From assembly GCA_001515955.1 (NCBI GenBank), contig LOES01000073.1, forward strand, positions 1-6,339: a DNA stretch of 6,339 nt, given 5' to 3'. The position numbers and the translations under genes are program-made. Under the pieces are notes generated by a model that saw only the letters and a list, made by a program, of their open reading frames with translations, was not told where the DNA came from and made no database searches. Positions 1 through 6,094 of this stretch are shown here, in pieces. The DNA is from Clostridia bacterium BRH_c25. Its GTDB lineage: Bacteria > Bacillota_A > Clostridia > Lutisporales > Lutisporaceae. How positions within the stretch are numbered: the stretch's first letter is position 1; the number at the start of each line of letters is the position of its first letter.

Positions 1-1
1 C

Positions 2-367
2 GTATGTGCATCAGAATGTACCGCCCATAATAATTACAAAATGGCTATAATAAAGGCAGGAGACAGAGGAACAATAGTGACAGGGCGTATAACAGGACAT
101 CCGGTGAGAATACTGAAGAATAAGCTGGCAAGGGATTTTGAAAAGCTGGAGAAAGCCAATGTGGGAGCTGAAGAATATGAGAAGCTTGGAGTAGGGAGGC
201 TTAAGGCTGCAGTAGTAGATGGTGATGCTGACTATGGTTCGGTAATGGCCGGACAGATAAGTGGTCTTGTAAAGGAAATCAAACCTGCAAAGGATATTAT
301 AGAGAATATAATGAAGGAAGCTTTAATCGCGATAGAAAGAGTAAAAATATTAGCAAAGGAGGAATAA
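2..367 (+). CDS. fabK: Enoyl-ACP reductase II (FabK), C-terminal part, 5' end outside window
   Basis: The reading frame is open from base 2, so this is the last 121 residues of a longer protein rather than a gene starting at the ATG at 41. FabK is an FMN-dependent, NAD(P)H-using enoyl-ACP reductase that performs the last reduction of each fatty acid elongation cycle in many Firmicutes, replacing FabI. Visible family marks are the ECTAHNNYK stretch at the window start, the TGHPVR motif, and the C-terminal DGDADYGSVMAGQ block followed by an amphipathic helix. The family is about 310-320 residues long, so roughly the N-terminal 60% (flavin barrel) is missing because of the window edge. The stop lies 1 nt before the fabD ATG, and the fabD ribosome binding site lies inside this gene's last codons, so the two genes are surely co-transcribed. 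A related 2-nitropropane dioxygenase-type flavoprotein is the alternative, but the fab neighbours argue for FabK. Confidence 0.93.
   Translation, partial: VCASECTAHNNYKMAIIKAGDRGTIVTGRITGHPVRILKNKLARDFEKLEKANVGAEEYEKLGVGRLKAAVVDGDADYGSVMAGQISGLVKEIKPAKDIIENIMKEALIAIERVKILAKEE
355..363 (+). promoter_or_regulatory. Ribosome binding site of fabD inside the end of fabK
   Basis: AAAGGAGGA sits 5 nt before the ATG at 369 and overlaps the last codons of fabK. It fixes the fabD start and makes it likely that ribosomes finishing fabK re-initiate on fabD. Confidence 0.8.
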
Positions 368-368
368 A

Positions 369-1319
369 ATGTCAAAGATAGCTTGTATTTTCCCCGGACA
401 GGGAGCTCAGTATCCGGGAATGGGAAAAGATTTGGCAGAAAATTATATAGAAGCAATGAGAATATTCGACCTGGCCAGTGAAAGGCTTGGCATAGACATG
501 AGAGAGCTTTGTTTTGAAGGAAATGAAGAAGAGTTAAAAAAGACTGAAAATACACAGCCGTCAATACTTACTGCCAGCATAGCAATGCTTGAAGTACTTA
601 AGCTCCGGGGGATTGAACCAGAGGTAACAGCCGGCTTGAGCCTTGGAGAATACTCAGCCTTGGTAGCATCAAGGGCAATTAGCTTTGTAGATGCAGTAGC
701 ACTGGTAAAAAAGAGGGGCAAGTATATGCAGGAGGCTATACCCGCCGGTGAAGGCACAATGGCAGCAATTATGGGCATGGGAAGAGAATCTGTAATGGAG
801 TGCCTGAAAATGGCAAGGGACTATGGTGTAGTAGAAGCAGCCAACTACAACTGCCCCGGACAAATTGTAATAGCAGGACATACAAAGGCCGTAGAGCGTG
901 CCTGTGCATTAATGAAGGAAAAAGGCGCAAAAAGGGCAATAATGCTGCCGGTCAGCGCACCCTTCCACTCAAGCCTCTTGAAGCCTGCAGGGGAAAAGCT
1001 TGCTGTCGAGCTTGAAAAAGTGGATATATCTGATAATGAGATGCCTGTGGTTTCGAATGTTAATGCCCAGGTGATAGTGGACAAATATCAAATAAAGAAA
1101 TGCCTTGTTGAGCAGGTAAGCAATTCGGTACTTTGGGAAGACAGCATAAAGAATATGACGGAGATGGGGGTGGATACCTTCGTTGAAGTAGGACCAGGCA
1201 AGACATTATCAGCTTTCGTAAAGAAAATTGATAAAAGCCTTTATGTATATAATGTAGAGGACATGGAGTCCTTGGAAAATACTATAGTAAGCATAAGGGA
1301 GAGGTTGGAATGCAATTAA
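369..1319 (+). CDS. fabD: Malonyl-CoA:ACP transacylase (FabD)
   Basis: FabD moves the malonyl group from coenzyme A to the phosphopantetheine arm of ACP in the cytoplasm, supplying the extender unit for chain elongation. The 316-residue product has the usual family length. Visible landmarks are the N-terminal [12 protein letters not shown] oxyanion-hole region (Gln11), the nucleophile elbow GLSLG with catalytic Ser91, Arg116 (KKRGKYM), which should bind the malonyl carboxylate, catalytic His200 in SAPFHSS, Gln249 in VEQV, and VGPGKTL at 274-280. The residue before the catalytic serine is Leu where E. coli has His (GHSLG). I believe this occurs in other clostridial FabD proteins, and the rest of the active site is intact. 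The ATG start has a strong SD 5 nt upstream. The 3' end overlaps fabG by 10 nt. The downstream reductase, ACP and condensing-enzyme genes confirm the pathway. Confidence 0.97.
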   Translation: MSKIACIFPGQGAQYPGMGKDLAENYIEAMRIFDLASERLGIDMRELCFEGNEEELKKTENTQPSILTASIAMLEVLKLRGIEPEVTAGLSLGEYSALVASRAISFVDAVALVKKRGKYMQEAIPAGEGTMAAIMGMGRESVMECLKMARDYGVVEAANYNCPGQIVIAGHTKAVERACALMKEKGAKRAIMLPVSAPFHSSLLKPAGEKLAVELEKVDISDNEMPVVSNVNAQVIVDKYQIKKCLVEQVSNSVLWEDSIKNMTEMGVDTFVEVGPGKTLSAFVKKIDKSLYVYNVEDMESLENTIVSIRERLECN

Positions 1320-2053
1320 AAGGGAAAAACGCTCTGGTGACAGGTGGTTCGAGAGGCATAGGCAGATCCATTGCACTTCACCTGGCCGCAAAAGGAGCGA
1401 ATGTAGTTGTCAACTACACTTCAAACAGGGAGGCAGCTCTCGCAGTTGTTGAGGAGATCAAAGCTATGGGTGTGTCGGGGATGGCTGTGAAGGCTGATGT
1501 TTCCAATAGTGAAGAGGTAGAAAATTTAGTAAATGAAGTATTAAATAGGTTCGGCAGCATAGATATATTAGTAAATAACGCCGGGATAACCAGGGATAAC
1601 CTGATAATCCGCATGACAGAGCAGGATTTTGATGATGTAATAAGAATAAATCTTAAAGGTGCATTCATATGTACAAAATATGTATCAAAAGTAATGATTA
1701 AGCAAAAGTCGGGCAAAATAATTAATGTTTCCTCAGTGGTTGGCATAATTGGTAACGCGGGACAGTCCAACTATGCAGCAGCTAAAGCAGGACTCATTGG
1801 TTTTACAAAGTCTATGGCCAAGGAATTGGCCAAGAGAGGCATAAATGTGAATGCAGTTGCCCCCGGCTTTATAGAGACTGATATGACCTCCAGGCTGTCT
1901 GATAAGGTGAAGGAAGAATTTATCAATAATATTCCATTGATGCGAACCGGAAAACCGGAGGATATTGCGAAAGTGGTACTATTTCTTTCGTCGGAATATT
2001 CTGACTATATTACTGGGCAAGTAATTAATATTGACGGTGGTATGGTTATGTAA
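1310..2053 (+). CDS. fabG: 3-oxoacyl-ACP reductase (FabG)
   Basis: FabG uses NADPH to reduce 3-oxoacyl-ACP to (R)-3-hydroxyacyl-ACP, the first reduction of the elongation cycle. The 247-residue product is a classical short-chain dehydrogenase/reductase of normal length. It has the cofactor glycine motif TGGSRGIG (11-18), the NNAG motif (89-92), and the complete catalytic tetrad Asn114 (RINLKG), Ser142, Tyr155 and Lys159 (NYAAAKAG). PGFIETDMT (185-193) and the C-terminal [12 protein letters not shown] are typical of FabG rather than of other SDR enzymes. The ATG at 1310 lies inside the end of fabD (10-nt overlap), preceded by AAGGGAGAGG at 1295-1304, so translation is probably coupled to fabD. 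SDRs are a broad family, but the position between fabD and acpP makes the assignment secure. Confidence 0.97.
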   Translation: MQLKGKNALVTGGSRGIGRSIALHLAAKGANVVVNYTSNREAALAVVEEIKAMGVSGMAVKADVSNSEEVENLVNEVLNRFGSIDILVNNAGITRDNLIIRMTEQDFDDVIRINLKGAFICTKYVSKVMIKQKSGKIINVSSVVGIIGNAGQSNYAAAKAGLIGFTKSMAKELAKRGINVNAVAPGFIETDMTSRLSDKVKEEFINNIPLMRTGKPEDIAKVVLFLSSEYSDYITGQVINIDGGMVM

Positions 2054-2076
2054 TATTATCATATTAGAAAATCCTG

Positions 2077-2087
2077 AAGGGAGGTGA
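2077..2087 (+). promoter_or_regulatory. Ribosome binding site that sets the acpP start
   Basis: AAGGGAGGTGA is a near-perfect complement of the 16S rRNA 3' end. It contains the in-frame GTG at 2084, which therefore cannot be the start. It lies 8 nt (counted from GGGAGG) before the ATG at 2093. An in-frame TTG at 2090 is the only other option and would be spaced only 5 nt away. Confidence 0.8.
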
Positions 2088-2092
2088 ACTTG

Positions 2093-2320
2093 ATGATTTT
2101 TGAGAAGGTTCAGGAGAAAGTAGCTGAACAGCTTGGAGTGGATGCAGAAGAGGTTACGTTGGAGTCTTCCTTCATTGACGATTTGGGTGCCGATTCACTT
2201 GATATAGTGGAGCTATTAATGGCACTCGAAGAGGAGTTTGATATAGAAATCCCTGATGAGGAAGCAGAAAAGCTTGCAACAGTCGGCGATGTGGTGGATT
2301 ATATAAAAAACAATAAATAA
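2093..2320 (+). CDS. acpP: Acyl carrier protein (AcpP)
   Basis: ACP is the small acidic cytoplasmic protein that carries growing acyl chains on a 4'-phosphopantetheine arm and shuttles them between FabD, FabF, FabG, the dehydratase and FabK. From the ATG at 2093 it has 75 residues, normal for the family. The attachment motif is LGADSLD with Ser35 as the modified residue, followed by the recognition helix [20 protein letters not shown], which is strongly acidic and suited to docking on basic patches of partner enzymes. The frame extends upstream to a GTG at 2084, but that codon is part of the Shine-Dalgarno sequence, so the shorter start is preferred. fabG ends 39 nt upstream, and I see no convincing promoter in that gap. 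A terminator-like hairpin follows immediately, so acpP transcripts may often end here. Confidence 0.97.
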   Translation: MIFEKVQEKVAEQLGVDAEEVTLESSFIDDLGADSLDIVELLMALEEEFDIEIPDEEAEKLATVGDVVDYIKNNK

Positions 2321-2351
2321 AAAATGTCCCGTATAACGGGGCCTTTTTTTT
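2321..2351 (+). terminator. Intrinsic terminator-like hairpin between acpP and fabF
   Basis: The core stem is CCCGT (2328-2332) and ACGGG (2336-2340) around a 3-nt loop. It extends by a T-G wobble and a G-C pair (2326-2327 with 2341-2342), then after one mismatch by A2321-2324 pairing with T2344-2347. A run of eight T (2344-2351) follows directly. The flanking A-run and T-run could make it work on both strands. It starts immediately after the acpP stop codon and lies inside an otherwise continuous fab operon, so it probably acts as a partial terminator or an mRNA 3' end stabiliser. The stem is short, so complete termination is not certain. Confidence 0.75.
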
Positions 2352-2356
2352 GGTAT

Positions 2357-2366
2357 AAAGGAGAGG
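2357..2366 (+). promoter_or_regulatory. Ribosome binding site of fabF (TTG start)
   Basis: AAAGGAGAGG lies 6 nt before the TTG at 2373. It supports the non-ATG start, which also gives the expected FabF N-terminus ([12 protein letters not shown]). It sits only 5 nt after the T-run of the hairpin, so ribosome loading and terminator folding are close together. Confidence 0.7.
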
Positions 2367-2372
2367 AAGCAA

Positions 2373-3614
2373 TTGAGCAAGAGAAGAGTGGTTGTAACCG
2401 GAATAGGAGTAATATCACCCATTGGTATTGGAAAGGAAGAATATTTCAAAGGCTTGAAGGAAGGAAAATGTGGTGTTGACTATATAACAAGGTTTGACAC
2501 AGCTGGTTATGATACAAAAATTGCGGCTGAAGTAAGGGACTTTGATCCCTGCGAATATATTGACAAAAAAGAATGCAGAAGGATGGATAGATTTACACAG
2601 TATGCTGTTGCCGCTTCAAAGATGGCTGTTTCTGATGCAGGGCTGGATGTAGATTCGGTGGACAGCGACAGATTTGGAGTATGCATTGGCTCCGGTATTG
2701 GCGGTATGGAAACCCTTGAAACACAGCATACCATTTTAAGAGAAAAAGGTCCGGGAAGAGTAAGTCCATTTATGGTACCGATGATGATATCGAATATTGC
2801 TTCAGGCAATGTATCTATAGCCTTGAAAGCAAAAGGACCAAATACTACGGTTGTAACAGCATGTGCATCCGGTACCAATGCTATCGGAGAAGCCTTCAGA
2901 ACAATTCAAAGAGGCGATGCCGATTTAATGGTTACAGGGGGAACGGAAGCTTCTATCACACCACTGTCATTAGCTGGGTTTTGCTCTATGAAAGCCCTGT
3001 CAACAAGAAATGACGATCCCAAGACAGCTTCAAGGCCTTTCGATAAGGACAGAGACGGCTTCGTAATGGGTGAGGGAGCAGGGATGCTGATTGTTGAAGA
3101 GCTTGAGCATGCCCAAAAGCGTGGTGCCGTAATATATGGAGAGGTTGTAGGATACGGTGCTACAGGAGATGCCTATCATATAACCGCACCATCACCTGAT
3201 GCATATGGTGCATATAAAGCAATGCAGATGGCAGTAAATGATGCGGGTGTAGACGCAAAAGAAATTGATTATATAAATGCACATGGAACCTCAACAGATT
3301 TGAATGACAAGCTTGAGACCATGGCTATAAAGAGACTGCTTGGAGAGGATGCAAAAAAGGTTGCGATAAGCTCAACAAAGTCAATGACCGGGCATCTTCT
3401 GGGAGCAGCCGGAGCAATCGAGGCTATTGCCTGCCTTATGGCGATAAATGAGGGAGTAATACCCCCGACAATAAACTATACGACTCCTGATGAGGAATGT
3501 GATCTGGACTATGTACCTAATGAGGCAAGAAACAGGGAGGTAAAATATGCAATATCCAATTCCCTGGGCTTTGGAGGACATAATGCCAGTATCATGTTGA
3601 AAAAATATGAATAA
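2373..3614 (+). CDS. fabF: 3-oxoacyl-ACP synthase II (FabF)
   Basis: FabF condenses malonyl-ACP with a growing acyl-ACP, releasing CO2 and extending the chain by two carbons. The 413-residue product has the normal length and the thiolase-fold layout of two related halves. The active-site set is complete: nucleophile Cys164 in [13 protein letters not shown], His304 in NAHGTST, Lys336 in STKSMTG and His341 in TGHLLGAAG. The substrate-pocket stretch GSGIGGMET (107-115) and the C-terminal gating loop SLGFGGHN (397-404) are also present. The Cys-His-His set, not Cys-His-Asn, separates it from FabH. It starts with TTG behind a good SD, as the family N-terminus requires. A terminator-like hairpin separates it from acpP and another follows its stop codon, making it the last gene of the fatty acid block. 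Confidence 0.97.
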   Translation: MSKRRVVVTGIGVISPIGIGKEEYFKGLKEGKCGVDYITRFDTAGYDTKIAAEVRDFDPCEYIDKKECRRMDRFTQYAVAASKMAVSDAGLDVDSVDSDRFGVCIGSGIGGMETLETQHTILREKGPGRVSPFMVPMMISNIASGNVSIALKAKGPNTTVVTACASGTNAIGEAFRTIQRGDADLMVTGGTEASITPLSLAGFCSMKALSTRNDDPKTASRPFDKDRDGFVMGEGAGMLIVEELEHAQKRGAVIYGEVVGYGATGDAYHITAPSPDAYGAYKAMQMAVNDAGVDAKEIDYINAHGTSTDLNDKLETMAIKRLLGEDAKKVAISSTKSMTGHLLGAAGAIEAIACLMAINEGVIPPTINYTTPDEECDLDYVPNEARNREVKYAISNSLGFGGHNASIMLKKYE

Positions 3615-3626
3615 ATGATATGATAG

Positions 3627-3675
3627 AGATTGGGAATAATATTCCATTAGGAGTATATCCCAATCTTTTGTTTTT
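3627..3675 (+). terminator. Intrinsic terminator after fabF
   Basis: A 9-bp perfect stem, AGATTGGGA (3627-3635) with TCCCAATCT (3658-3666), encloses a loop that can itself fold (TCC 3643-3645 with GGA 3650-3652, extended by A/T pairs). It is followed by TTTTGTTTTT (3666-3675 region). It begins 12 nt after the fabF stop, closes the fab operon and lies directly before the rnc ribosome binding site, so rnc is reached either by read-through or by a promoter I cannot identify. Confidence 0.88.
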
Positions 3676-3689
3676 AGGGAGGAATAGAA

Positions 3690-4409
3690 TTGTCAGCTAT
3701 TGATCCTAAGAGACTGAAACAATTGAATGAGTTCGAAAGTATAATAGGATACTCATTCAAGGATATCAGTATTTTAAATAATGCCCTTACCCATAGCTCC
3801 TATGTAGCTTCAAAGGCAGACTTCCTTGAGCATAACGAGAGGCTTGAATTCATTGGAGACGCCATTCTTGATATGGTAATCAGCCTTCAATTATACAGTA
3901 AGTGCAAGAACTCCCCGGAAGGAAGCCTGACCAGGTTCAGAGCCGGGATTGTATGTGAGCAGTCACTTTATAATGCCTCGAATCGCTTGAAGCTGGGGCA
4001 GTATCTGCTATTAAGCAGAGGGGAGGAGAATACCGGGGGAAGAGGCAGGGTTTCCATTCTTGCAGATGCTTTTGAAGCTCTTATAGCCGCAATCTATCTT
4101 GATGGAGGCATAAAGAAATCCAAAGCATTCATTTTAAACAATCTTGGGGACATAATCAATGATGCTGTAGAAAACAGGATATTCAGTGATTATAAATCCT
4201 TCCTGCAGGAGCATGTACAGAAAAACAATACAGGCAAGCTGAGTTACAAGCTGCTTAAAGAGGAAGGCCCTGATCATAACAAAACCTTTGAAATAGCTTT
4301 GTACCTTAATAACTCAATAGTAGGCAGGGGAGAGGGACACAGCAAGAAGGATGCACAACAGGCGGCTGCCAGGGATGCGATTATAAGCATGGGTGTCAAG
4401 AATGAATAA
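3690..4409 (+). CDS. rnc: Ribonuclease III
   Basis: RNase III cuts double-stranded RNA and processes rRNA precursors and structured mRNAs in the cytoplasm. The 239-residue product has the standard two-domain build. An N-terminal endonuclease domain (about 12-150) carries the signature HNERLEFIGDAIL (48-60) and the metal-binding acidic residues Glu53, Asp57, Glu77, Asp126 and Glu129. A C-terminal double-stranded RNA binding domain (about 167-236) has the usual GPDHNKTFEIAL strand region and the GHSKKDAQQAAARDA helix. The start is TTG, preceded at 7 nt by AGGGAGG (3676-3682), which directly abuts the fabF terminator. The 3' end overlaps the radical SAM gene. Location between fab genes and smc is a common clostridial arrangement. 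Nothing appears truncated or missing. Confidence 0.97.
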   Translation: MSAIDPKRLKQLNEFESIIGYSFKDISILNNALTHSSYVASKADFLEHNERLEFIGDAILDMVISLQLYSKCKNSPEGSLTRFRAGIVCEQSLYNASNRLKLGQYLLLSRGEENTGGRGRVSILADAFEALIAAIYLDGGIKKSKAFILNNLGDIINDAVENRIFSDYKSFLQEHVQKNNTGKLSYKLLKEEGPDHNKTFEIALYLNNSIVGRGEGHSKKDAQQAAARDAIISMGVKNE

Positions 4410-5475
4410 GAAGCATTATATAATTCCAATATTTGTACCTCACAAGGGCTGTCCCCATGACTGCATATTCTGTAATCAGAAAAAAATTACAGGTCAGCTT
4501 GGAGAAGTAGCAGCAGGGGAAGTAAAAACCAAAATAGAAGAATATCTTTCTACAATACAGGCAGAAGGGAGTCATATAGAAGTTGCATTCTATGGTGGCA
4601 GCTTTACCGCTGTTTCGCTGGATTATCAAAAGGAGCTTCTGGCAGCTGCCTGCAGCTATGTTGAAGAAGGCAGGATAGCGAATATCAGGGTATCAACAAG
4701 GCCGGACTGCATAGACAATGAGATAGCAGAAAACTTGAAAAAATATAGAGTAAGTATAGTAGAGCTGGGCGTCCAATCAATGGATGAAGAAGTGCTTGAG
4801 CTATGCAATAGGGGCCACACCCCGGAGGATGTGGTTGAAGCAGTGGGGATACTGAAGGAATATGGACTGACTGTCGGTGTTCAGATGATGATAGGCTTGC
4901 CCGGGGACAGTGAGGAAAAAGCTTTGGGAACAGCAAGGGGGCTTATCAGGCTGAAGCCTGATATAGCAAGGATATACCCTGCTTTAGTAATAAAAAATAC
5001 ATACATGGAGGATATGTACCTGAGAGGTGAGTACAAGCCTCTGGCCCTTGAAGCAGCTGTTCAATTATCGAAGAAGCTGCTGATAATTTTTGAGGGGAAC
5101 GGTATAAATGTTATTAGAATAGGACTTCAGCCCACAGAGAACATTCATATAGGCAGGGATGTGGTTGCGGGGCCCTTCCATCCGGCTATGAGGCATCTGG
5201 TTGAATCCGGTGTCTACAGAGACATGCTTGAGCAGCTATTGGAAAAAATGCGGGGAAAACACCGGAGCATTACTTTGAAAGTCAATCCGAAAAATGTTTC
5301 AGAACTGGTAGGTCACAGAAAAAGCAATATTAACTATATTAAATTAAAATATTTTATCGACAAAATTGAGATTTCACAGGATAATTTTGTTGAAGCTGGT
5401 ACGATAATGCTTATTGACGGTGAAAAAAGCATTAATATGTCAGAAAAAGACTATTATTCCATATCGTCTAAATAA
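4402..5475 (+). CDS. Elp3-type radical SAM protein without acetyltransferase domain
   Basis: The product (357 residues from the ATG) is a radical S-adenosylmethionine enzyme. Near the N-terminus GCPHDCIFC supplies the three cysteines (17, 21, 24; CxxxCxxC spacing) that hold the 4Fe-4S cluster. FYGGSFTA (63-70), STRPD (98-102), ELGVQS (121-126) and GLPGD (165-169) follow the Elp3 pattern. YPALVIKNT (192-200), IGLQPT (240-245) and GPFHPAMRHLV (257-267) match the C-terminal region found in Elp3-related proteins. The GNAT acetyltransferase domain of true Elp3, which makes the tRNA wobble-uridine modification, is absent, so the substrate is unknown; a role in RNA modification is only an inference. 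The ATG overlaps rnc by 8 nt with no clear SD, so translation is probably coupled to rnc. A GTG at 4393 would add three residues and cannot be excluded. HemN-like enzymes are a less likely alternative. Confidence 0.88.
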   Translation: MNKKHYIIPIFVPHKGCPHDCIFCNQKKITGQLGEVAAGEVKTKIEEYLSTIQAEGSHIEVAFYGGSFTAVSLDYQKELLAAACSYVEEGRIANIRVSTRPDCIDNEIAENLKKYRVSIVELGVQSMDEEVLELCNRGHTPEDVVEAVGILKEYGLTVGVQMMIGLPGDSEEKALGTARGLIRLKPDIARIYPALVIKNTYMEDMYLRGEYKPLALEAAVQLSKKLLIIFEGNGINVIRIGLQPTENIHIGRDVVAGPFHPAMRHLVESGVYRDMLEQLLEKMRGKHRSITLKVNPKNVSELVGHRKSNINYIKLKYFIDKIEISQDNFVEAGTIMLIDGEKSINMSEKDYYSISSK

Positions 5476-5502
5476 AGGAATTAGAAAAGTTATATAGAAT
5501 AT
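5474..5502 (+). promoter_or_regulatory. Predicted sigma-H promoter of spoVS
   Basis: The -35 region AAAGGAATT (5474-5482) and the -10 region ATAGAATAT (5494-5502), separated by 11 nt, agree with the Bacillus sigma-H consensus (RnAGGAwww, 11-12 nt, RnnGAATww) at every specified position. The -35 box overlaps the stop codon of the upstream gene. Transcription would begin near 5507-5512, leaving a short leader of roughly 30 nt before the spoVS start. In B. subtilis spoVS is known to be sigma-H dependent, so the match is biologically expected. The consensus is recalled from Bacillus, and no experiment supports this site. Confidence 0.75.
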
Positions 5503-5526
5503 TACATTATACTATTCAGTCAAATA

Positions 5527-5534
5527 TAGGAGGT
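5527..5534 (+). promoter_or_regulatory. Ribosome binding site of spoVS
   Basis: TAGGAGGT carries the full AGGAGG core and ends 8 nt before the ATG at 5543, predicting strong translation of this small protein. Confidence 0.8.
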
Positions 5535-5542
5535 ATTCTGAA

Positions 5543-5803
5543 ATGGAAGTACTAAAAGTATCAGCTCAGTCACAACCAAAATCAGTTGCTGGTGCACTTG
5601 CTGCTGTATTAAGGGAAAGAACGACAGCAGAAATACAGGCAGTTGGTGCAGGTGCTGTAAATCAAGCAGTTAAGGCAATAGCAATTACAAGAGGTTTTGT
5701 AGCACCTAACGGAATAGACCTGGTAGTAGTCCCTGCTTTTTCAGAAATACAAATTGACGGGGAGGACAGAACTGCAATAAAGTTCATTGTGGAGCCAAGA
5801 TAA
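5543..5803 (+). CDS. spoVS: Stage V sporulation protein S (SpoVS)
   Basis: SpoVS is a small protein needed for progress past stage V of sporulation in B. subtilis. Its fold resembles Alba-type nucleic-acid binding proteins, so nucleic-acid binding is suspected but the mechanism is not settled. The 86-residue product has exactly the expected length. Recognisable conserved blocks are VSAQSQPKSVAGALA (6-20), GAGAVNQAVKA (35-45), the basic ITRGFVAPNGIDL segment (48-60), VVPAFSEIQI, and the C-terminal TAIKFIVEPR. There is no signal peptide or membrane segment. It stands alone between the radical SAM gene and smc, with its own sigma-H-like promoter, strong ribosome binding site and terminator, so it is probably monocistronic under sporulation control, with possible read-through from upstream. 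The gene implies that the organism, or its lineage, forms endospores. Confidence 0.96.
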   Translation: MEVLKVSAQSQPKSVAGALAAVLRERTTAEIQAVGAGAVNQAVKAIAITRGFVAPNGIDLVVVPAFSEIQIDGEDRTAIKFIVEPR

Positions 5804-5836
5804 AATGCCGATAACTATGCATAGATTTATTTTATG

Positions 5837-5875
5837 AAAGCCTATTACAGTATATTGTGATAGGCTTTATATTTT
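5837..5875 (+). terminator. Intrinsic terminator after spoVS
   Basis: A 13-bp stem (5837-5849 with 5856-5868; one T-G wobble) with a 6-nt loop is centred on AAAGCCTAT / ATAGGCTTT. It is followed by the AT-rich tract ATATTTT. It starts 33 nt after the spoVS stop codon and should end spoVS transcripts, so smc needs its own promoter. Confidence 0.88.
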
Positions 5876-5889
5876 GCCTTTAGGCAAAA
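5872..5889. repeat. Short perfect palindrome at the left edge of the element
   Basis: TTTTGCC and GGCAAAA flank a TTTA tetraloop, giving a 7-bp hairpin that overlaps the tail of the spoVS terminator and the outer left end of the inverted-repeat element. Neither strand has a T-run after it, so it is not a good terminator by itself. It may prolong the spoVS terminator structure or mark the element boundary. Confidence 0.5.
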
Positions 5890-6040
5890 CAGATGCGAGA
5901 TACGAGACTCGAGATGTGAGGAAAGCCAGGGTATTCCTTGGGGGTACAGATACGGGTAACACTGAGCACACGGTGGATTTTTATAAGAGTCTCCGAAGCA
6001 TTGCTTTAGTTCTCGCATCTCGCATCTAGTGTTTGCAGCC
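5883..6040. repeat. Inverted-repeat element with heptad repeats, MITE-like, unclassified
   Basis: This fills most of the 305-bp gap between spoVS and smc. The left end (5891-5907) and the reverse complement of the right end (6011-6027) agree at 16 of 17 positions. With small gaps, similarity extends outward to GGCAAAAC on the left and GTTTGCAGCC on the right, each flanked by a TA dinucleotide (5881-5882, 6041-6042). The left arm is a run of four 7-bp units starting at 5892, 5899, 5906 and 5913 (GATGCGA and variants), and the right arm carries two such units inverted. The interior can form small hairpins (CCAGGG with CCTTGG, 5926-5941; AAGC with GCTT, 5996-6006) and looks richer in GC than the flanks. 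No gene with a ribosome binding site is visible. It may be a non-autonomous mobile element or a dispersed intergenic repeat; only a genome comparison can decide. Confidence 0.6.
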
Positions 6041-6059
6041 TATAGCATATAAGTACAAG

Positions 6060-6090
6060 TTGTGTTAAAATATATTAGTTAAAATATGTT
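6060..6090 (+). promoter_or_regulatory. Possible smc promoter region, AT-rich with a direct repeat
   Basis: smc needs a promoter because a terminator closes spoVS upstream. The stretch is very AT-rich and contains -10-like hexamers (TATATT at 6071, TAAAAT at 6080, TATGTT at 6085) and one TTGTGT that could be a -35 box, but no pair has ideal spacing (14 or 19 nt instead of 17). The decamer GTTAAAATAT occurs at 6064-6073 and again at 6078-6087, a 14-bp period. Exact boxes cannot be assigned. Confidence 0.3.
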
Positions 6091-6094
6091 ATTC

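Noticed and set aside
41..367. A separate 108-residue gene starting at the ATG at 41
   Set aside because: The frame is open upstream to the window edge and the upstream residues (ECTAHNNYK) belong to FabK; there is no ribosome binding site before 41. It is the FabK C-terminus.
2084..2092. GTG start at 2084 giving a 78-residue ACP
   Set aside because: This GTG is part of the Shine-Dalgarno sequence itself; the ATG at 2093 has the right spacing and gives the normal ACP N-terminus.
2054..2092. Regulatory palindrome such as a FapR-type operator between fabG and acpP
   Set aside because: The 39-nt gap has no clear inverted repeat and no promoter; the operon promoter lies upstream of the window.
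5508..5513. TATACT as a sigma-A -10 box for spoVS
   Set aside because: No acceptable -35 box lies 16-18 nt upstream; the sigma-H match just before it is far better.
5892..6027. CRISPR array from the GATnCGA repeats
   Set aside because: Units are only 7 bp, directly adjacent without spacers, degenerate, and inverted on the right side; there are no cas genes.
5916..6029. Small gene of 37 codons from GTG 5916 inside the repeat element
   Set aside because: There is no ribosome binding site, the start lies in the heptad repeats and the stop lies in the inverted right arm, and I recognise no protein family. A second frame in the same place is also open, so openness alone is not evidence.
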